21,037 nt of DNA from CAZTEB01 sp964612735 (GTDB taxonomy: Bacteria > Patescibacteriota > Microgenomatia > UBA1400 > PJMF01), in assembly GCA_964612735.1 (NCBI GenBank), contig CAZTEB010000013.1, positions 1 to 21,037 on the forward strand, read 5' to 3'. The notes under the pieces are model-generated. The model saw only the letters and a list, made by a program, of their open reading frames with translations. It had not been told where the DNA came from and ran no database searches. Numbering within the stretch: the stretch's first letter is position 1; every line of letters begins with the position of its first letter. Of this stretch, positions 1 through 7,177 are shown in pieces. Made by a program: the position numbers and the translations under genes.

Positions 1-1
1 C

Positions 2-886
2 CGAGGTGCTTTAGAGTACACCGTCATCGTAGCAGCGACTGCCTCACAAACAGCAGCTCAACAGTTCTTAGCTCCTTACACTGGCGTAGCTATCGCCGAG
101 TACTTCCTCGAAAAAGGGAGAGATGTTCTAATCATCTATGATGACCTCTCAAAGCACGCCCAAGCTTACAGAGAAATCTCACTACTGCTTCGCCGACCAT
201 CAGGTAGAGAAGCATATCCCGGTGATGTCTTCTACCTTCACTCTCGATTGCTTGAAAGAGCTTGTCGTCTTAATACAGATCATGGCGGTGGTTCAATCAC
301 AGCATTACCAATTATCGAAACCCAAGCAAATGACGTATCGGCCTACATTCCAACCAACGTAATTTCAATTACCGATGGCCAGATTTACCTAGAGGCTGAT
401 CTCTTTAACAAGGGCATGAAGCCTGCCATCAACGTAGGTCTCTCTGTATCTCGCGTCGGCTCATCAGCACAGATCAAAGCCATGAAGCAAGTTGCAGGCA
501 CCATGAAGCTCGACTTGGCTCAGTTTAGAGAGCTAGAGGCTTTCGCACAGTTTAGCTCAGACCTTGATGATAAAACAAAAGCTCAACTTGATAGGGGAGA
601 GCGGGTGAACTCAGTTTTGAAGCAAGGCTGGGATACTCCGCTGAAAGTGGAAGAGCAGGTCGTAGTTATCTTTGCCGCTGTGAAGGGCTATCTTGATCCA
701 GTAACCATCGAAAACATCCAAGAGTGGGAGAGACGATACCTTGAGTACATGCACACGAGTGGCAAGAAAATCTTAACAGCTATTAAATCTGATCAGAAAA
801 TCACAGAAGATACTGAAACCCAACTTCATGAAGCAGTTAAAGCATTTAACTCACTCAACACAGATCTACATAAAGCAACAGAATAG
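2..886 (+). CDS. atpA: ATP synthase F1 subunit alpha, C-terminal part (5' truncated by window edge)
   Basis: The reading frame is open from the first bases to TAG at 884-886 and gives 294 residues of the alpha subunit; the N-terminal part lies outside the window. Alpha forms the catalytic hexamer with beta at the cytoplasmic face of the membrane. Visible family landmarks are a YTVIVAATAS stretch, the DDLSKHAQAYREISLLLRR block followed by PSGREAYPGDVFYLHSRLLE, and YLEADLFNKGMKPAINVGLS followed by SRVGSSAQ, where the Arg is the alpha-subunit arginine finger that reaches the beta active site. The remaining C-terminal helical domain is collinear with the family. An internal ATG at 248 is not the start, because strong alpha homology continues upstream of it. 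atpG follows after 11 nt without a clear Shine-Dalgarno sequence, as expected in an atp operon. Confidence 0.97.
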   Translation, partial: RGALEYTVIVAATASQTAAQQFLAPYTGVAIAEYFLEKGRDVLIIYDDLSKHAQAYREISLLLRRPSGREAYPGDVFYLHSRLLERACRLNTDHGGGSITALPIIETQANDVSAYIPTNVISITDGQIYLEADLFNKGMKPAINVGLSVSRVGSSAQIKAMKQVAGTMKLDLAQFRELEAFAQFSSDLDDKTKAQLDRGERVNSVLKQGWDTPLKVEEQVVVIFAAVKGYLDPVTIENIQEWERRYLEYMHTSGKKILTAIKSDQKITEDTETQLHEAVKAFNSLNTDLHKATE

Positions 887-897
887 CGCACCTAGTT

Positions 898-1746
898 ATG
901 GCAAATGCTCGACAAATAAAGCGCCGCATCACCGCAGCAGGTAATATTTCTAAAATTACCAAAGCTATGGAAATGGTTGCTGCCAGTAAGATGAGAGAGG
1001 CTCAGGATCAAGCTACAGCAGCTCNNNNNNNNNNAGCCTCACTGGCAAAGCTGTCACAAGGTGTTTCTGCTGAAGCGCATCCTATGCTCTTCAATCACGG
1101 TCATGGCAAAGATGTCGTAGTCGTAATTGCGACAGATAAGGGCCTTTGTGGCAGCTTAAATGCTCAACTCATGAAGGCTACTCTACGCTGGTTTGAACAA
1201 CATCCTGAGGGCGCCATGGTGGCTGTAGGTAAAAAAGCCGTCCACTTTGCCACTCTAGCGGGACTTTCTATTCATGCTCAGTTTACTGACCTAGCAGAAC
1301 ATGTCACTACCGAGAGCATTCTTCCATTGACCGAACTCATCGCTGATGGCTTTTTAGATCAAGGGTTCCGCTCAGTCGATGTCATCTACATGGACTTCAT
1401 CAACACATTGTCACAGCAAGTGAGATCGATTCAGCTCTTACCACTTCAGCCAACTGACGTCTTTGAAGCAGAGACCGCCACTGAGCCTAGTGAGTATATC
1501 TTCGAGCCATCTGCAAAAGATATTCTCAAGGAACTGTTGCCATACTATCTGGAAAACACAGTCTATCAATCATTTCTTGAAGCTCGAGCTAGTGAGCACA
1601 GTGCTCGTATGGTCACGATGAAAAATGCAAGTGAGAATGCAGGTGAGTTGGTTGATGAACTCAAGCTTGAGTTCAACAAAACCCGTCAGGCTAGCATTAC
1701 TAGCGAACTACTTGATATCACTACAGCAAGCTTAACACTCAATTAA
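898..1746 (+). CDS. atpG: ATP synthase F1 subunit gamma (contains a 10-N assembly gap)
   Basis: About 282 residues, normal for the family. The protein starts MANARQIKRRITAAGNISKI and continues with the gamma N-terminal signature TKAMEMVAASKMREAQ. The central Rossmann-like part has VVVVIATDKGLCGSLNAQLM. The C-terminal helix has ARASEHSARMVTMKNASENA followed by a terminal coiled-coil segment, which with the N-terminal helix forms the rotating shaft inside the alpha3beta3 hexamer. Ten N at 1025-1034 hide about four codons at the place where the family usually has an RPYA-like tetrad. The frame is the same on both sides, and the spacing fits a gap of about 10 nt. The gene sits between atpA and atpD in standard order. 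Confidence 0.95.
   Translation: MANARQIKRRITAAGNISKITKAMEMVAASKMREAQDQATAAXXXXASLAKLSQGVSAEAHPMLFNHGHGKDVVVVIATDKGLCGSLNAQLMKATLRWFEQHPEGAMVAVGKKAVHFATLAGLSIHAQFTDLAEHVTTESILPLTELIADGFLDQGFRSVDVIYMDFINTLSQQVRSIQLLPLQPTDVFEAETATEPSEYIFEPSAKDILKELLPYYLENTVYQSFLEARASEHSARMVTMKNASENAGELVDELKLEFNKTRQASITSELLDITTASLTLN
1025..1034. other. Assembly gap (10 N) inside atpG
   Basis: A run of exactly ten undetermined bases. The same length occurs at 10472-10481, which suggests a fixed-length scaffold placeholder. The flanking gamma-subunit residues keep the family spacing and frame, so the true missing length is compatible with about 10 nt here. Confidence 0.9.
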
Positions 1747-1757
1747 CAAAGGACATC

Positions 1758-3149
1758 ATGAAACAGCACAAAGGAATAGTTACACGCATCATTGGACCCG
1801 TCGTTGACGTCGAGTTTGAGTCATCAGTTCCTGCTATCTACACGGCACTAGAGCTACCAAGAGAAGGTCAGCAGCCACTCATACTTGAGGTTGAACAACA
1901 GCTGTCTACGACAGAAGTTCGTTGTATTGCTTTAGGTCCCACGGAGGGGCTCGCTCGAGGCACAGAAGTGCTTGATACTGGCAACCCCATTCAGGTTCCC
2001 GTCGGCGAGCAGACACTCGGTAGAATCTTCAACGTAGTTGGTGAAGTAATCGATGAGGGCAAACCCCTCAAAGACCCCGATTTAGCTCCAATTCACAAGC
2101 CAGCCCCACACTTGAGCGAGCTCGAAACATCTGCTGAGATTTTGGAGACTGGCATCAAGGTGATCGACCTAATTGCTCCCTTTATGAAGGGTGGTAAAGT
2201 CGGTGCGTTTGGTGGCGCGGGTGTGGGAAAGACAGTGATCATTCAAGAATTGATCAGAAACATTGCAGAAGAACATCAGGGTCACTCTGTATTCGCTGGA
2301 GTGGGAGAAAGAACTAGAGAAGGTAATGACCTATATCACGAGATGAAGGATTCTGGTGTTATCAATAGCACAGTGATGTGCTTTGGTCAGATGAACGAAC
2401 CACCTGGAAATCGCCTGCGTGTGGCTTTGACCGCACTGACTATGGCAGAGTACTTTAGAGACGAAAAGCATGAAGACGTACTGTTATTCATCGACAACAT
2501 CTTCCGCTTCTCCCAGGCTGGTTCAGAAGTTTCTGCACTGCTAGGAAGAATTCCCTCAGCTGTAGGCTACCAACCTAATCTGGCGACAGAAATGGCTGCT
2601 CTTCAAGAGCGAATCACTTCAACCAAGCAAGGCTCAATCACTTCAATTCAAGCAGTGTACGTCCCTGCTGACGACTACACCGACCCGGCTCCTGCGACCA
2701 CCTTTGCTCACCTCGACTCAACCATTTCACTCGAGCGCAGATTAGCTGAGCAAGCACTGTTTCCAGCTGTGGACCCACTAGTTTCTACATCTAAAGTGCT
2801 ACAGCCAGATATCGTCGGCAAAGAGCACTACCAAGTTGCTCGCGGTGTTCAAGAGGTGCTACAGCGCTATAAAGAACTGCAAGACATCATCGCTATTCTT
2901 GGTATTGATGAGCTGAGTGACGAAGATAAACTAGTGGTAGCCAGAGCTCGAAGAATTCAGAAGTTCCTATCACAACCGTTCTTCGTAGCCGAACAGTTTA
3001 CCAACATGCCAGGCAAGTACGTCAGCATCACAGATACCGTCAAAGGCTTCAAAGAAATTCTTGAAGGCAAGCATGATGCGCTACCCGAGCAAGCCTTCTA
3101 CATGGTCGGTTCGATAGAAGAAGCTGTGGAGAAAGCCAAGAATATCTAA
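1758..3149 (+). CDS. atpD: ATP synthase F1 subunit beta
   Basis: 463 residues, full length. This is the catalytic subunit that makes or hydrolyses ATP, driven by gamma rotation. The P-loop GGAGVGKT is at residues 152-159, the catalytic Glu lies in GERTREGNDLY (Glu184), and the Walker B region is LLFIDNIFRFSQAGSEVSAL. The conserved RIPSAVGYQPNLATEM and VYVPADDYTDPAPATTFAHL blocks follow. The C-terminal domain carries the DELSDEDKLVVARARRIQKF motif corresponding to the DELSEED lever. A Shine-Dalgarno sequence AAAGGA (1748-1753) lies 4 nt before the ATG and supports this start. It follows atpG by 11 nt and precedes atpC by 3 nt. Confidence 0.98.
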   Translation: MKQHKGIVTRIIGPVVDVEFESSVPAIYTALELPREGQQPLILEVEQQLSTTEVRCIALGPTEGLARGTEVLDTGNPIQVPVGEQTLGRIFNVVGEVIDEGKPLKDPDLAPIHKPAPHLSELETSAEILETGIKVIDLIAPFMKGGKVGAFGGAGVGKTVIIQELIRNIAEEHQGHSVFAGVGERTREGNDLYHEMKDSGVINSTVMCFGQMNEPPGNRLRVALTALTMAEYFRDEKHEDVLLFIDNIFRFSQAGSEVSALLGRIPSAVGYQPNLATEMAALQERITSTKQGSITSIQAVYVPADDYTDPAPATTFAHLDSTISLERRLAEQALFPAVDPLVSTSKVLQPDIVGKEHYQVARGVQEVLQRYKELQDIIAILGIDELSDEDKLVVARARRIQKFLSQPFFVAEQFTNMPGKYVSITDTVKGFKEILEGKHDALPEQAFYMVGSIEEAVEKAKNI

Positions 3150-3152
3150 GGT

Positions 3153-3578
3153 ATGGCTACCTCAAAACTAAAGCTCACCGTTGTCTCACAAGAAAAGCAA
3201 CTCCTAGACACTGAAGTTGAACAACTCACCGTGCCGGGAAGCCAGGGAGAGATGACCATCTTGCCTCACCACGCCTCTTTGTTCAGTAGACTCAGTCCTG
3301 GAGAGTTGCAGTACCTGCAAGATGGGGCACCACACTCGTTTGTGGTGAGCAAAGGTTTTATAGACGTTAATAATGACAACACAGCTACGGTCATCGTAGA
3401 CACAGCTACCGCGGCTAGAGACATCAGCGTTGAAAAAGCACAAGAAGCCATTAAGCAAGCTAAAGAAACCATGTCACATTCTGAAGATCGACGAGAATTA
3501 TTGCTTGCCGAAGCCTCACTTAAACACGCTATGCTGGAAATTCAAGTCGCTCAAAGGTCTAAGAAAAATAAACTATAG
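3153..3578 (+). CDS. atpC: ATP synthase F1 subunit epsilon
   Basis: 141 residues. Epsilon joins gamma at the rotor foot and in many bacteria inhibits ATP hydrolysis. The N-terminal beta-sandwich is clear: LKLTVVSQEKQLLDTEVEQL, then VPGSQGEMTILPHHASLFS and LSPGELQYL, and the C-terminal part is a helical hairpin rich in Ala, Lys and Glu. The start is 3 nt after the atpD stop with only a weak AAGG, so translation is probably coupled to atpD. The last residues are basic (KKNKL). It is the last gene of the operon: the terminator at 3622-3650 follows. Confidence 0.95.
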   Translation: MATSKLKLTVVSQEKQLLDTEVEQLTVPGSQGEMTILPHHASLFSRLSPGELQYLQDGAPHSFVVSKGFIDVNNDNTATVIVDTATAARDISVEKAQEAIKQAKETMSHSEDRRELLLAEASLKHAMLEIQVAQRSKKNKL

Positions 3579-3604
3579 GCCTTTTTAGCCTGGTAGAGTG
3601 ACAC

Positions 3605-3610
3605 TATACA
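3605..3610 (+). promoter_or_regulatory. Weak candidate -10 box upstream of greA
   Basis: TATACA matches four of six positions of the -10 consensus and would start a transcript near 3617 that includes the terminator hairpin at 3622-3650 as a leader. No convincing -35 box is present. An alternative is that greA is transcribed by read-through from the atp operon. Confidence 0.25.
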
Positions 3611-3621
3611 GAATTCTCTCG

Positions 3622-3650
3622 GATGGGTAAGCTTACACCATCGTTTTTTT
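3622..3650 (+). terminator. Rho-independent terminator of the atp operon
   Basis: GATGGGTA (3622-3629) pairs with TAC-A-CCATC (3634-3642) with one bulged A and an AGCT loop; GTTTTTTT follows. It lies 43 nt after atpC and only about 10 nt before the greA ATG, so some read-through or a separate signal must supply greA. The stem is short, with moderate stability. Confidence 0.7.
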
Positions 3651-3660
3651 GTGGAAATAT

Positions 3661-4143
3661 ATGGCAAAAACAACAACGCCTAAAATAATTCAGTTGACAG
3701 CAGAGGGCCTTCAAGAGCTCAAAGCTGAACTTGCTGAGCTAGTTGAGGTTAAACTACCAGAGGTAATCAAGAGAGTTGCTTCTGCCAGAGCTCACTGCTA
3801 TCTCTCTGAGAACGCTGAATACCATAACGCCAAGGAAGAGCAAGAGTTGGTAGAAGTCAGAATTAGTGAGATCGAAAACGTTATCAATAAAGCTCAAGTA
3901 GTAAAGAAAACTACTAGTCATACTCGGGTGGGAATGGGCTCAGCAGTTGAAGTGAGTGTCAAAGGTAAAAAGAAAAAACTAACCTACCACATCGTCGGTG
4001 AGTTTGAGGCTGACCCCCTAGAGGGCAAAGTCTCCAGTGACTCGCCTATTGGCAAGGCTTTGATGGGTAAGAAGAAGGGCGATACAGCCACAGTCTCGGC
4101 CCCAGCGGGAGAAGTTGTGTATATACTTGAAAATATTAAATAA
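3661..4143 (+). CDS. greA: Transcription elongation factor GreA-like protein with altered catalytic tip
   Basis: 160 residues from ATG 3661, the usual GreA length. An upstream in-frame TTG at 3649 would add MWKY from inside the terminator U-tract and is less likely. GreA inserts its N-terminal coiled coil into the RNA polymerase secondary channel, where two acidic residues at the tip stimulate cleavage of backtracked RNA. The tip here reads ARAHCYLSENAEYHNAKEEQ, where most family members have AREHGDLSENAEYHAAKEEQ. The catalytic Asp is therefore Tyr47 and the preceding Gly is Cys46, while the second acid (Glu50) is kept. The C-terminal FKBP-like domain is intact (GSAVEVSVKGKKK, SSDSPIGKALMGKKKGDTAT, VSAPAGEVVYIL). 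It is recognisable as Gre family, but cleavage activity is doubtful. Confidence 0.9.
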   Translation: MAKTTTPKIIQLTAEGLQELKAELAELVEVKLPEVIKRVASARAHCYLSENAEYHNAKEEQELVEVRISEIENVINKAQVVKKTTSHTRVGMGSAVEVSVKGKKKKLTYHIVGEFEADPLEGKVSSDSPIGKALMGKKKGDTATVSAPAGEVVYILENIK

Positions 4144-4165
4144 CAGTACATACATACGCATTCTC

Positions 4166-4190
4166 CCCCGCTTCATCAGGCGGGGTTTTT
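4166..4190 (+). terminator. Rho-independent terminator after greA
   Basis: CCCCGCT (4166-4172) pairs with GGCGGGG (4179-4185), six G-C pairs plus one T-G pair, with a TCATCA loop and TTTTT directly after. It starts 22 nt after the greA stop and separates greA from the lysS unit. Confidence 0.88.
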
Positions 4191-4221
4191 CGTTTAAGAT
4201 GCAAAACAGGGTAATACCAGA

Positions 4222-4227
4222 TACAAT
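4222..4227 (+). promoter_or_regulatory. -10 box for lysS
   Basis: TACAAT (five of six consensus positions) ends 12 nt before the lysS ATG at 4240. The expected transcript start (about 4234) leaves a leader of only about 6 nt and no Shine-Dalgarno sequence. No good -35 element is visible. Confidence 0.55.
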
Positions 4228-4239
4228 ACGAACTACGAC

Positions 4240-6603
4240 ATGACAGCTACAACACAATCGAACCACTGGATAGACAAAATTGCTACAGGGATTTTGTCGT
4301 GGCAAAAAAAGAAACAAGTTTCTAAACTCCACGTTGATGACATGAAAACCCCCTCAGGTAGGGTGCACACAGGCTCACTAGTGGGCGCGATACTTCATGA
4401 TGTAGTAGCTAAAGCAGTTGCGGAAAAAACACAAAAAAATGTGACGAGTACCTTCGTCATTAATGACCTAGATCCCATGGATGGCCTACCGGCATATTTG
4501 AATGCTGAAGAGTATGAGGAGCACATGGGCAAACCTCTTCACCTCATTCCGGCACCAGCACTAGGGGCATCAGGCATCGATTTTACCGGTAAAACTGCAG
4601 AGCAAAAAAAACCCTACCAAGACGCAATGAGCTTTGCAGAATTCTACGCTTTGGATTTCATAGAAGCATTTAGAGCACTGGGCTGCGACCAGGAGATAGT
4701 CTGGAGTCACCAACTCTACGAATCTGGTGAAATGGACGATACCATTCGTACTGCACTCGATAACGTAGGTGTCTTTAAGAACATTTACAAAGAGGTGGCA
4801 GAGTATCAACTTCCAGATAACTGGTATCCCTTCCAAGTAATTTGCCCAAAATGCGGAAAGCTTGGGACAACACTTGTCACTGGTTGGGATGGTGAAAAAG
4901 TGACATTTGAGTGTCAGCCAAACAAAGTGACATGGGCTGTCGGCTGTGGACATACCGGAAGTATTTCGCCATTTGGCGGCAACGGCAAACTGCTGTGGAA
5001 AGTAGACTGGCCAGGACACTGGAACGTGATGGGGGTGTCGATCGAAGGTGCAGGCAAGGATCATACTTCAGCTGGTGGCTCAAGAGACATGGCGAATGCC
5101 ATTTGCCAACAAGTATTTAACATAGAACCACCTTTTGACATTCCCTACGAATGGATCCTAATCAGGGGAGCAAAGATGAGCTCAAGCAAGGGCGTGGGTA
5201 CATCGGCTCGTGAGTTTACCGAGCTATTCCCTGCAGAAGTCGGTCGTTTTTTGTTCGTGAACAAGCACTACAATCAAGTGCTGGATTTTGACCCTAGAAC
5301 TATGACCATTCCCGATCTCTTTGATCTGTATGATCAAGCAGCTCGAATATATTGGAACCAAGAAGAGGGGGATCAGCGACTGGCTCGATCATTTGAGTTG
5401 TCTCAGCTTAGTGGTTCAGCACCCACTCCACACTTCTTGCCAAGATTTAGAGACGTAGCTACATGGATGCAGCACCCAGAAATTGCTCTTGTAGAAAAAT
5501 GTGCTGAAGTTAAAGGGGAAGACCTAACTAAAGCTGAGATCGACGTCATACGACAACGTCAAACGTATGCCCAAATCTGGATCGATAGATATGCTCCCGA
5601 AGAGTTTCAACTGACACCAAAAGAAGAACTACCAGAACAAGCTACCCAACTTACAACAGAACAGAAGGAGTACCTTCGGCAAGCGCTAGACCTAATTAGC
5701 AGCAAAGCCGACTGGGACCCCAACCAACTCCAACAAGAACTGTTTAAATTAGCTAAAGCTGGCATCGGAGCCAAAGCAGCTTTTCAGTCTATTTACTTAG
5801 CATTTCTAGGCAAGAAAGCTGGCCCTCGAGCAGCTTGGTTTTTACTCAATATTGATCCTGATTTACGAGAAAAAAGAATTGAGCAAATTGAAGAGCTACA
5901 CATAAGTGAAAATGTTGCATACGAAACAAAAGATGGTGTGAGTCAGAAAGTTCGTTCAGTATTTCCTGGAATGTTCTTCGCTGAAGTTAAAATAACGGGT
6001 GTTACCATTACCAAACAGATCAAAGAACTTGAAGAACGTAAAAAACAAGTTGTCGATTCTTTCTCTGGCCTAACGACTCAAAGCATAGGTGAGCTTGAGT
6101 CTATACAAGCATACCGTCGTCTTTTTAAAGCTACCGGCACCGACTGGCACAAACGCCGACCTTCTCCTGATGCCCTGCTGAGAAGAATAGCTCTTAACAA
6201 AGGTCTCTACACAGTAAATACTGCCGTTGATGCTTACAACTTAGCAGTTATTGAAACTGGTGTTGGTCTGGGTGGCTTTGATGCTGCCACTGTGTCACAA
6301 CCCATTACACTACGCTTTTCAGAGGAAGGTGAATTAATGCAGTTATTGGGAGACGACGAGCCAATAGAAACTAGAAAAGGACAATTGGTATACGCTGATC
6401 AAAATAGGCCCATAACCATTGACCTTAACTACCGAGATATTAATGACACAAAACTAACGACTCAAACTAAAGATATTCTATTGTACGCTGATGGTGCCCC
6501 AGGTCTCTCAAAAGATGAGGTAGTGGGCGCGCTATTAAAAGGGGCCAACTACATCCAAAAATTTTGCGGTGGAGTAGTCGGTGAAGTTGTAGTACTGGAG
6601 TAA
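4240..6603 (+). CDS. lysS: Class I lysyl-tRNA synthetase fused to a C-terminal B3/B4 domain
   Basis: 787 residues, while stand-alone class I LysRS proteins are about 500-550. The HIGH-type signature is PSGRVHTGSL (residues 38-47) and the KMSKS-type signature is KMSSSK (312-317). A CPKCG ... GCGH pair between them looks like the zinc-binding insertion, and GRFLFVNKHYNQVLDFD is typical of the class I LysRS core. This family activates lysine and charges tRNA-Lys in archaea and a minority of bacteria. From about residue 570 to the end the protein changes to a B3/B4 fold like that of PheRS beta and of COG3382 proteins: VRSVFPGMFFAEVKI, RRPSPDALLRRIALNKGLYT, NTAVDAYNLAVIETGVGLGG. In PheRS beta this module hydrolyses mischarged tRNA. 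That it edits or binds tRNA-Lys here is an inference. No Shine-Dalgarno sequence is present. Confidence 0.93.
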   Translation: MTATTQSNHWIDKIATGILSWQKKKQVSKLHVDDMKTPSGRVHTGSLVGAILHDVVAKAVAEKTQKNVTSTFVINDLDPMDGLPAYLNAEEYEEHMGKPLHLIPAPALGASGIDFTGKTAEQKKPYQDAMSFAEFYALDFIEAFRALGCDQEIVWSHQLYESGEMDDTIRTALDNVGVFKNIYKEVAEYQLPDNWYPFQVICPKCGKLGTTLVTGWDGEKVTFECQPNKVTWAVGCGHTGSISPFGGNGKLLWKVDWPGHWNVMGVSIEGAGKDHTSAGGSRDMANAICQQVFNIEPPFDIPYEWILIRGAKMSSSKGVGTSAREFTELFPAEVGRFLFVNKHYNQVLDFDPRTMTIPDLFDLYDQAARIYWNQEEGDQRLARSFELSQLSGSAPTPHFLPRFRDVATWMQHPEIALVEKCAEVKGEDLTKAEIDVIRQRQTYAQIWIDRYAPEEFQLTPKEELPEQATQLTTEQKEYLRQALDLISSKADWDPNQLQQELFKLAKAGIGAKAAFQSIYLAFLGKKAGPRAAWFLLNIDPDLREKRIEQIEELHISENVAYETKDGVSQKVRSVFPGMFFAEVKITGVTITKQIKELEERKKQVVDSFSGLTTQSIGELESIQAYRRLFKATGTDWHKRRPSPDALLRRIALNKGLYTVNTAVDAYNLAVIETGVGLGGFDAATVSQPITLRFSEEGELMQLLGDDEPIETRKGQLVYADQNRPITIDLNYRDINDTKLTTQTKDILLYADGAPGLSKDEVVGALLKGANYIQKFCGGVVGEVVVLE

Positions 6604-6609
6604 CTAAAC

Positions 6610-7146
6610 ATGAATCTACCACCACGCTCACAAGCTATCGATCTACTTGACCACTACATCAAAAGTGACGCGCTAAAGCATCACTGTCAGATGGTAGGGC
6701 AAGCCATGGCCGCTTATGCCAAACAGTTGGGTGAAGATGAAGAGCTTTGGTATCAGGCTGGCCTACTTCATGATCTGGATTGGGAGATGTATCCTGACGA
6801 ACATCCCAATAAAGCCGTAAACGAAATTCTCACTGAGTATCCCACAGAGTTGCTTGATGCCATTAGAGCTCATGGACCCGACAGAACTGGCAAGCAACCC
6901 GAGACACCAATCGAGCGCTACCTATTTGCCTGCGATGAACTCAGCGGCCTGATGAATGCCGTAGCGATACTTCGACCAAATGGCTTTGCCGACATGAAGC
7001 CAAAGTCAGTCAAGAAGAAACTCAAAGACAAAAGCTTTGCAGCTAACGTCAGCAGAGAAGACATACAGCGAGGTTTTGAACTTATTGGTAAAACCCCCGA
7101 CGAACACATTACATTTTTGATAGAAGTATTTCGCTCAAACTCATAG
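6610..7146 (+). CDS. HD-domain metal-dependent hydrolase
   Basis: 178 residues. The HD-superfamily ligands are in order: His24/His25 (ALKHHCQMVG), His54-Asp55 (GLLHDLDWE), His88 (AIRAHGPDRT) and Asp109 (FACDELSGL). This is the layout of small stand-alone HD phosphohydrolases that act on nucleotides or related phosphoesters; the substrate cannot be read from the sequence. The start is 6 nt after the lysS stop without a Shine-Dalgarno sequence, so it is probably co-transcribed with lysS and translated by coupling. The C-terminal part is lysine-rich (KPKSVKKKLKDKSF) and has a short acidic helix. Confidence 0.85.
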   Translation: MNLPPRSQAIDLLDHYIKSDALKHHCQMVGQAMAAYAKQLGEDEELWYQAGLLHDLDWEMYPDEHPNKAVNEILTEYPTELLDAIRAHGPDRTGKQPETPIERYLFACDELSGLMNAVAILRPNGFADMKPKSVKKKLKDKSFAANVSREDIQRGFELIGKTPDEHITFLIEVFRSNS

Positions 7147-7147
7147 G

Positions 7148-7168
7148 ATAGCACTACTGCAGTGCTAT
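7148..7168 (+). promoter_or_regulatory. Perfect inverted repeat overlapping the serS promoter
   Basis: ATAGCACT (7148-7155), five spacer bases, AGTGCTAT (7161-7168). The right arm covers the first half of the TATAAT -10 box. It is not followed by a U-tract, so it looks more like an operator than a terminator. No regulator is identified. Confidence 0.5.
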
Positions 7169-7171
7169 AAT
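7166..7171 (+). promoter_or_regulatory. -10 box of a leaderless promoter for serS
   Basis: A perfect TATAAT ends 6 nt before the serS ATG at 7178, which places the expected transcription start on the start codon itself. No Shine-Dalgarno sequence is present between box and start, and no clear -35 box. Confidence 0.8.
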
Positions 7172-7177
7172 CAGCTC

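Noticed and set aside
248..886. ATG at 248 as the start of an independent gene
   Set aside because: The same frame is open to the left edge and encodes strongly conserved ATP synthase alpha residues before it; the gene is truncated by the window.
3578..3596. AGGC-CTTTTTA-GCCT right after atpC as the operon terminator
   Set aside because: Only four base pairs and no U-tract after it; the hairpin at 3622-3650 is the better terminator.
3649..3660. TTG at 3649 as greA start
   Set aside because: It lies in the terminator U-tract, adds four residues not seen in GreA, and ATG 3661 gives the normal MAKTTTPK-type start.
4570..5064. Long minus-strand open frame inside lysS
   Set aside because: Antisense to conserved LysRS core; no ribosome site, no recognisable domain, composition typical of an opposite-strand shadow.
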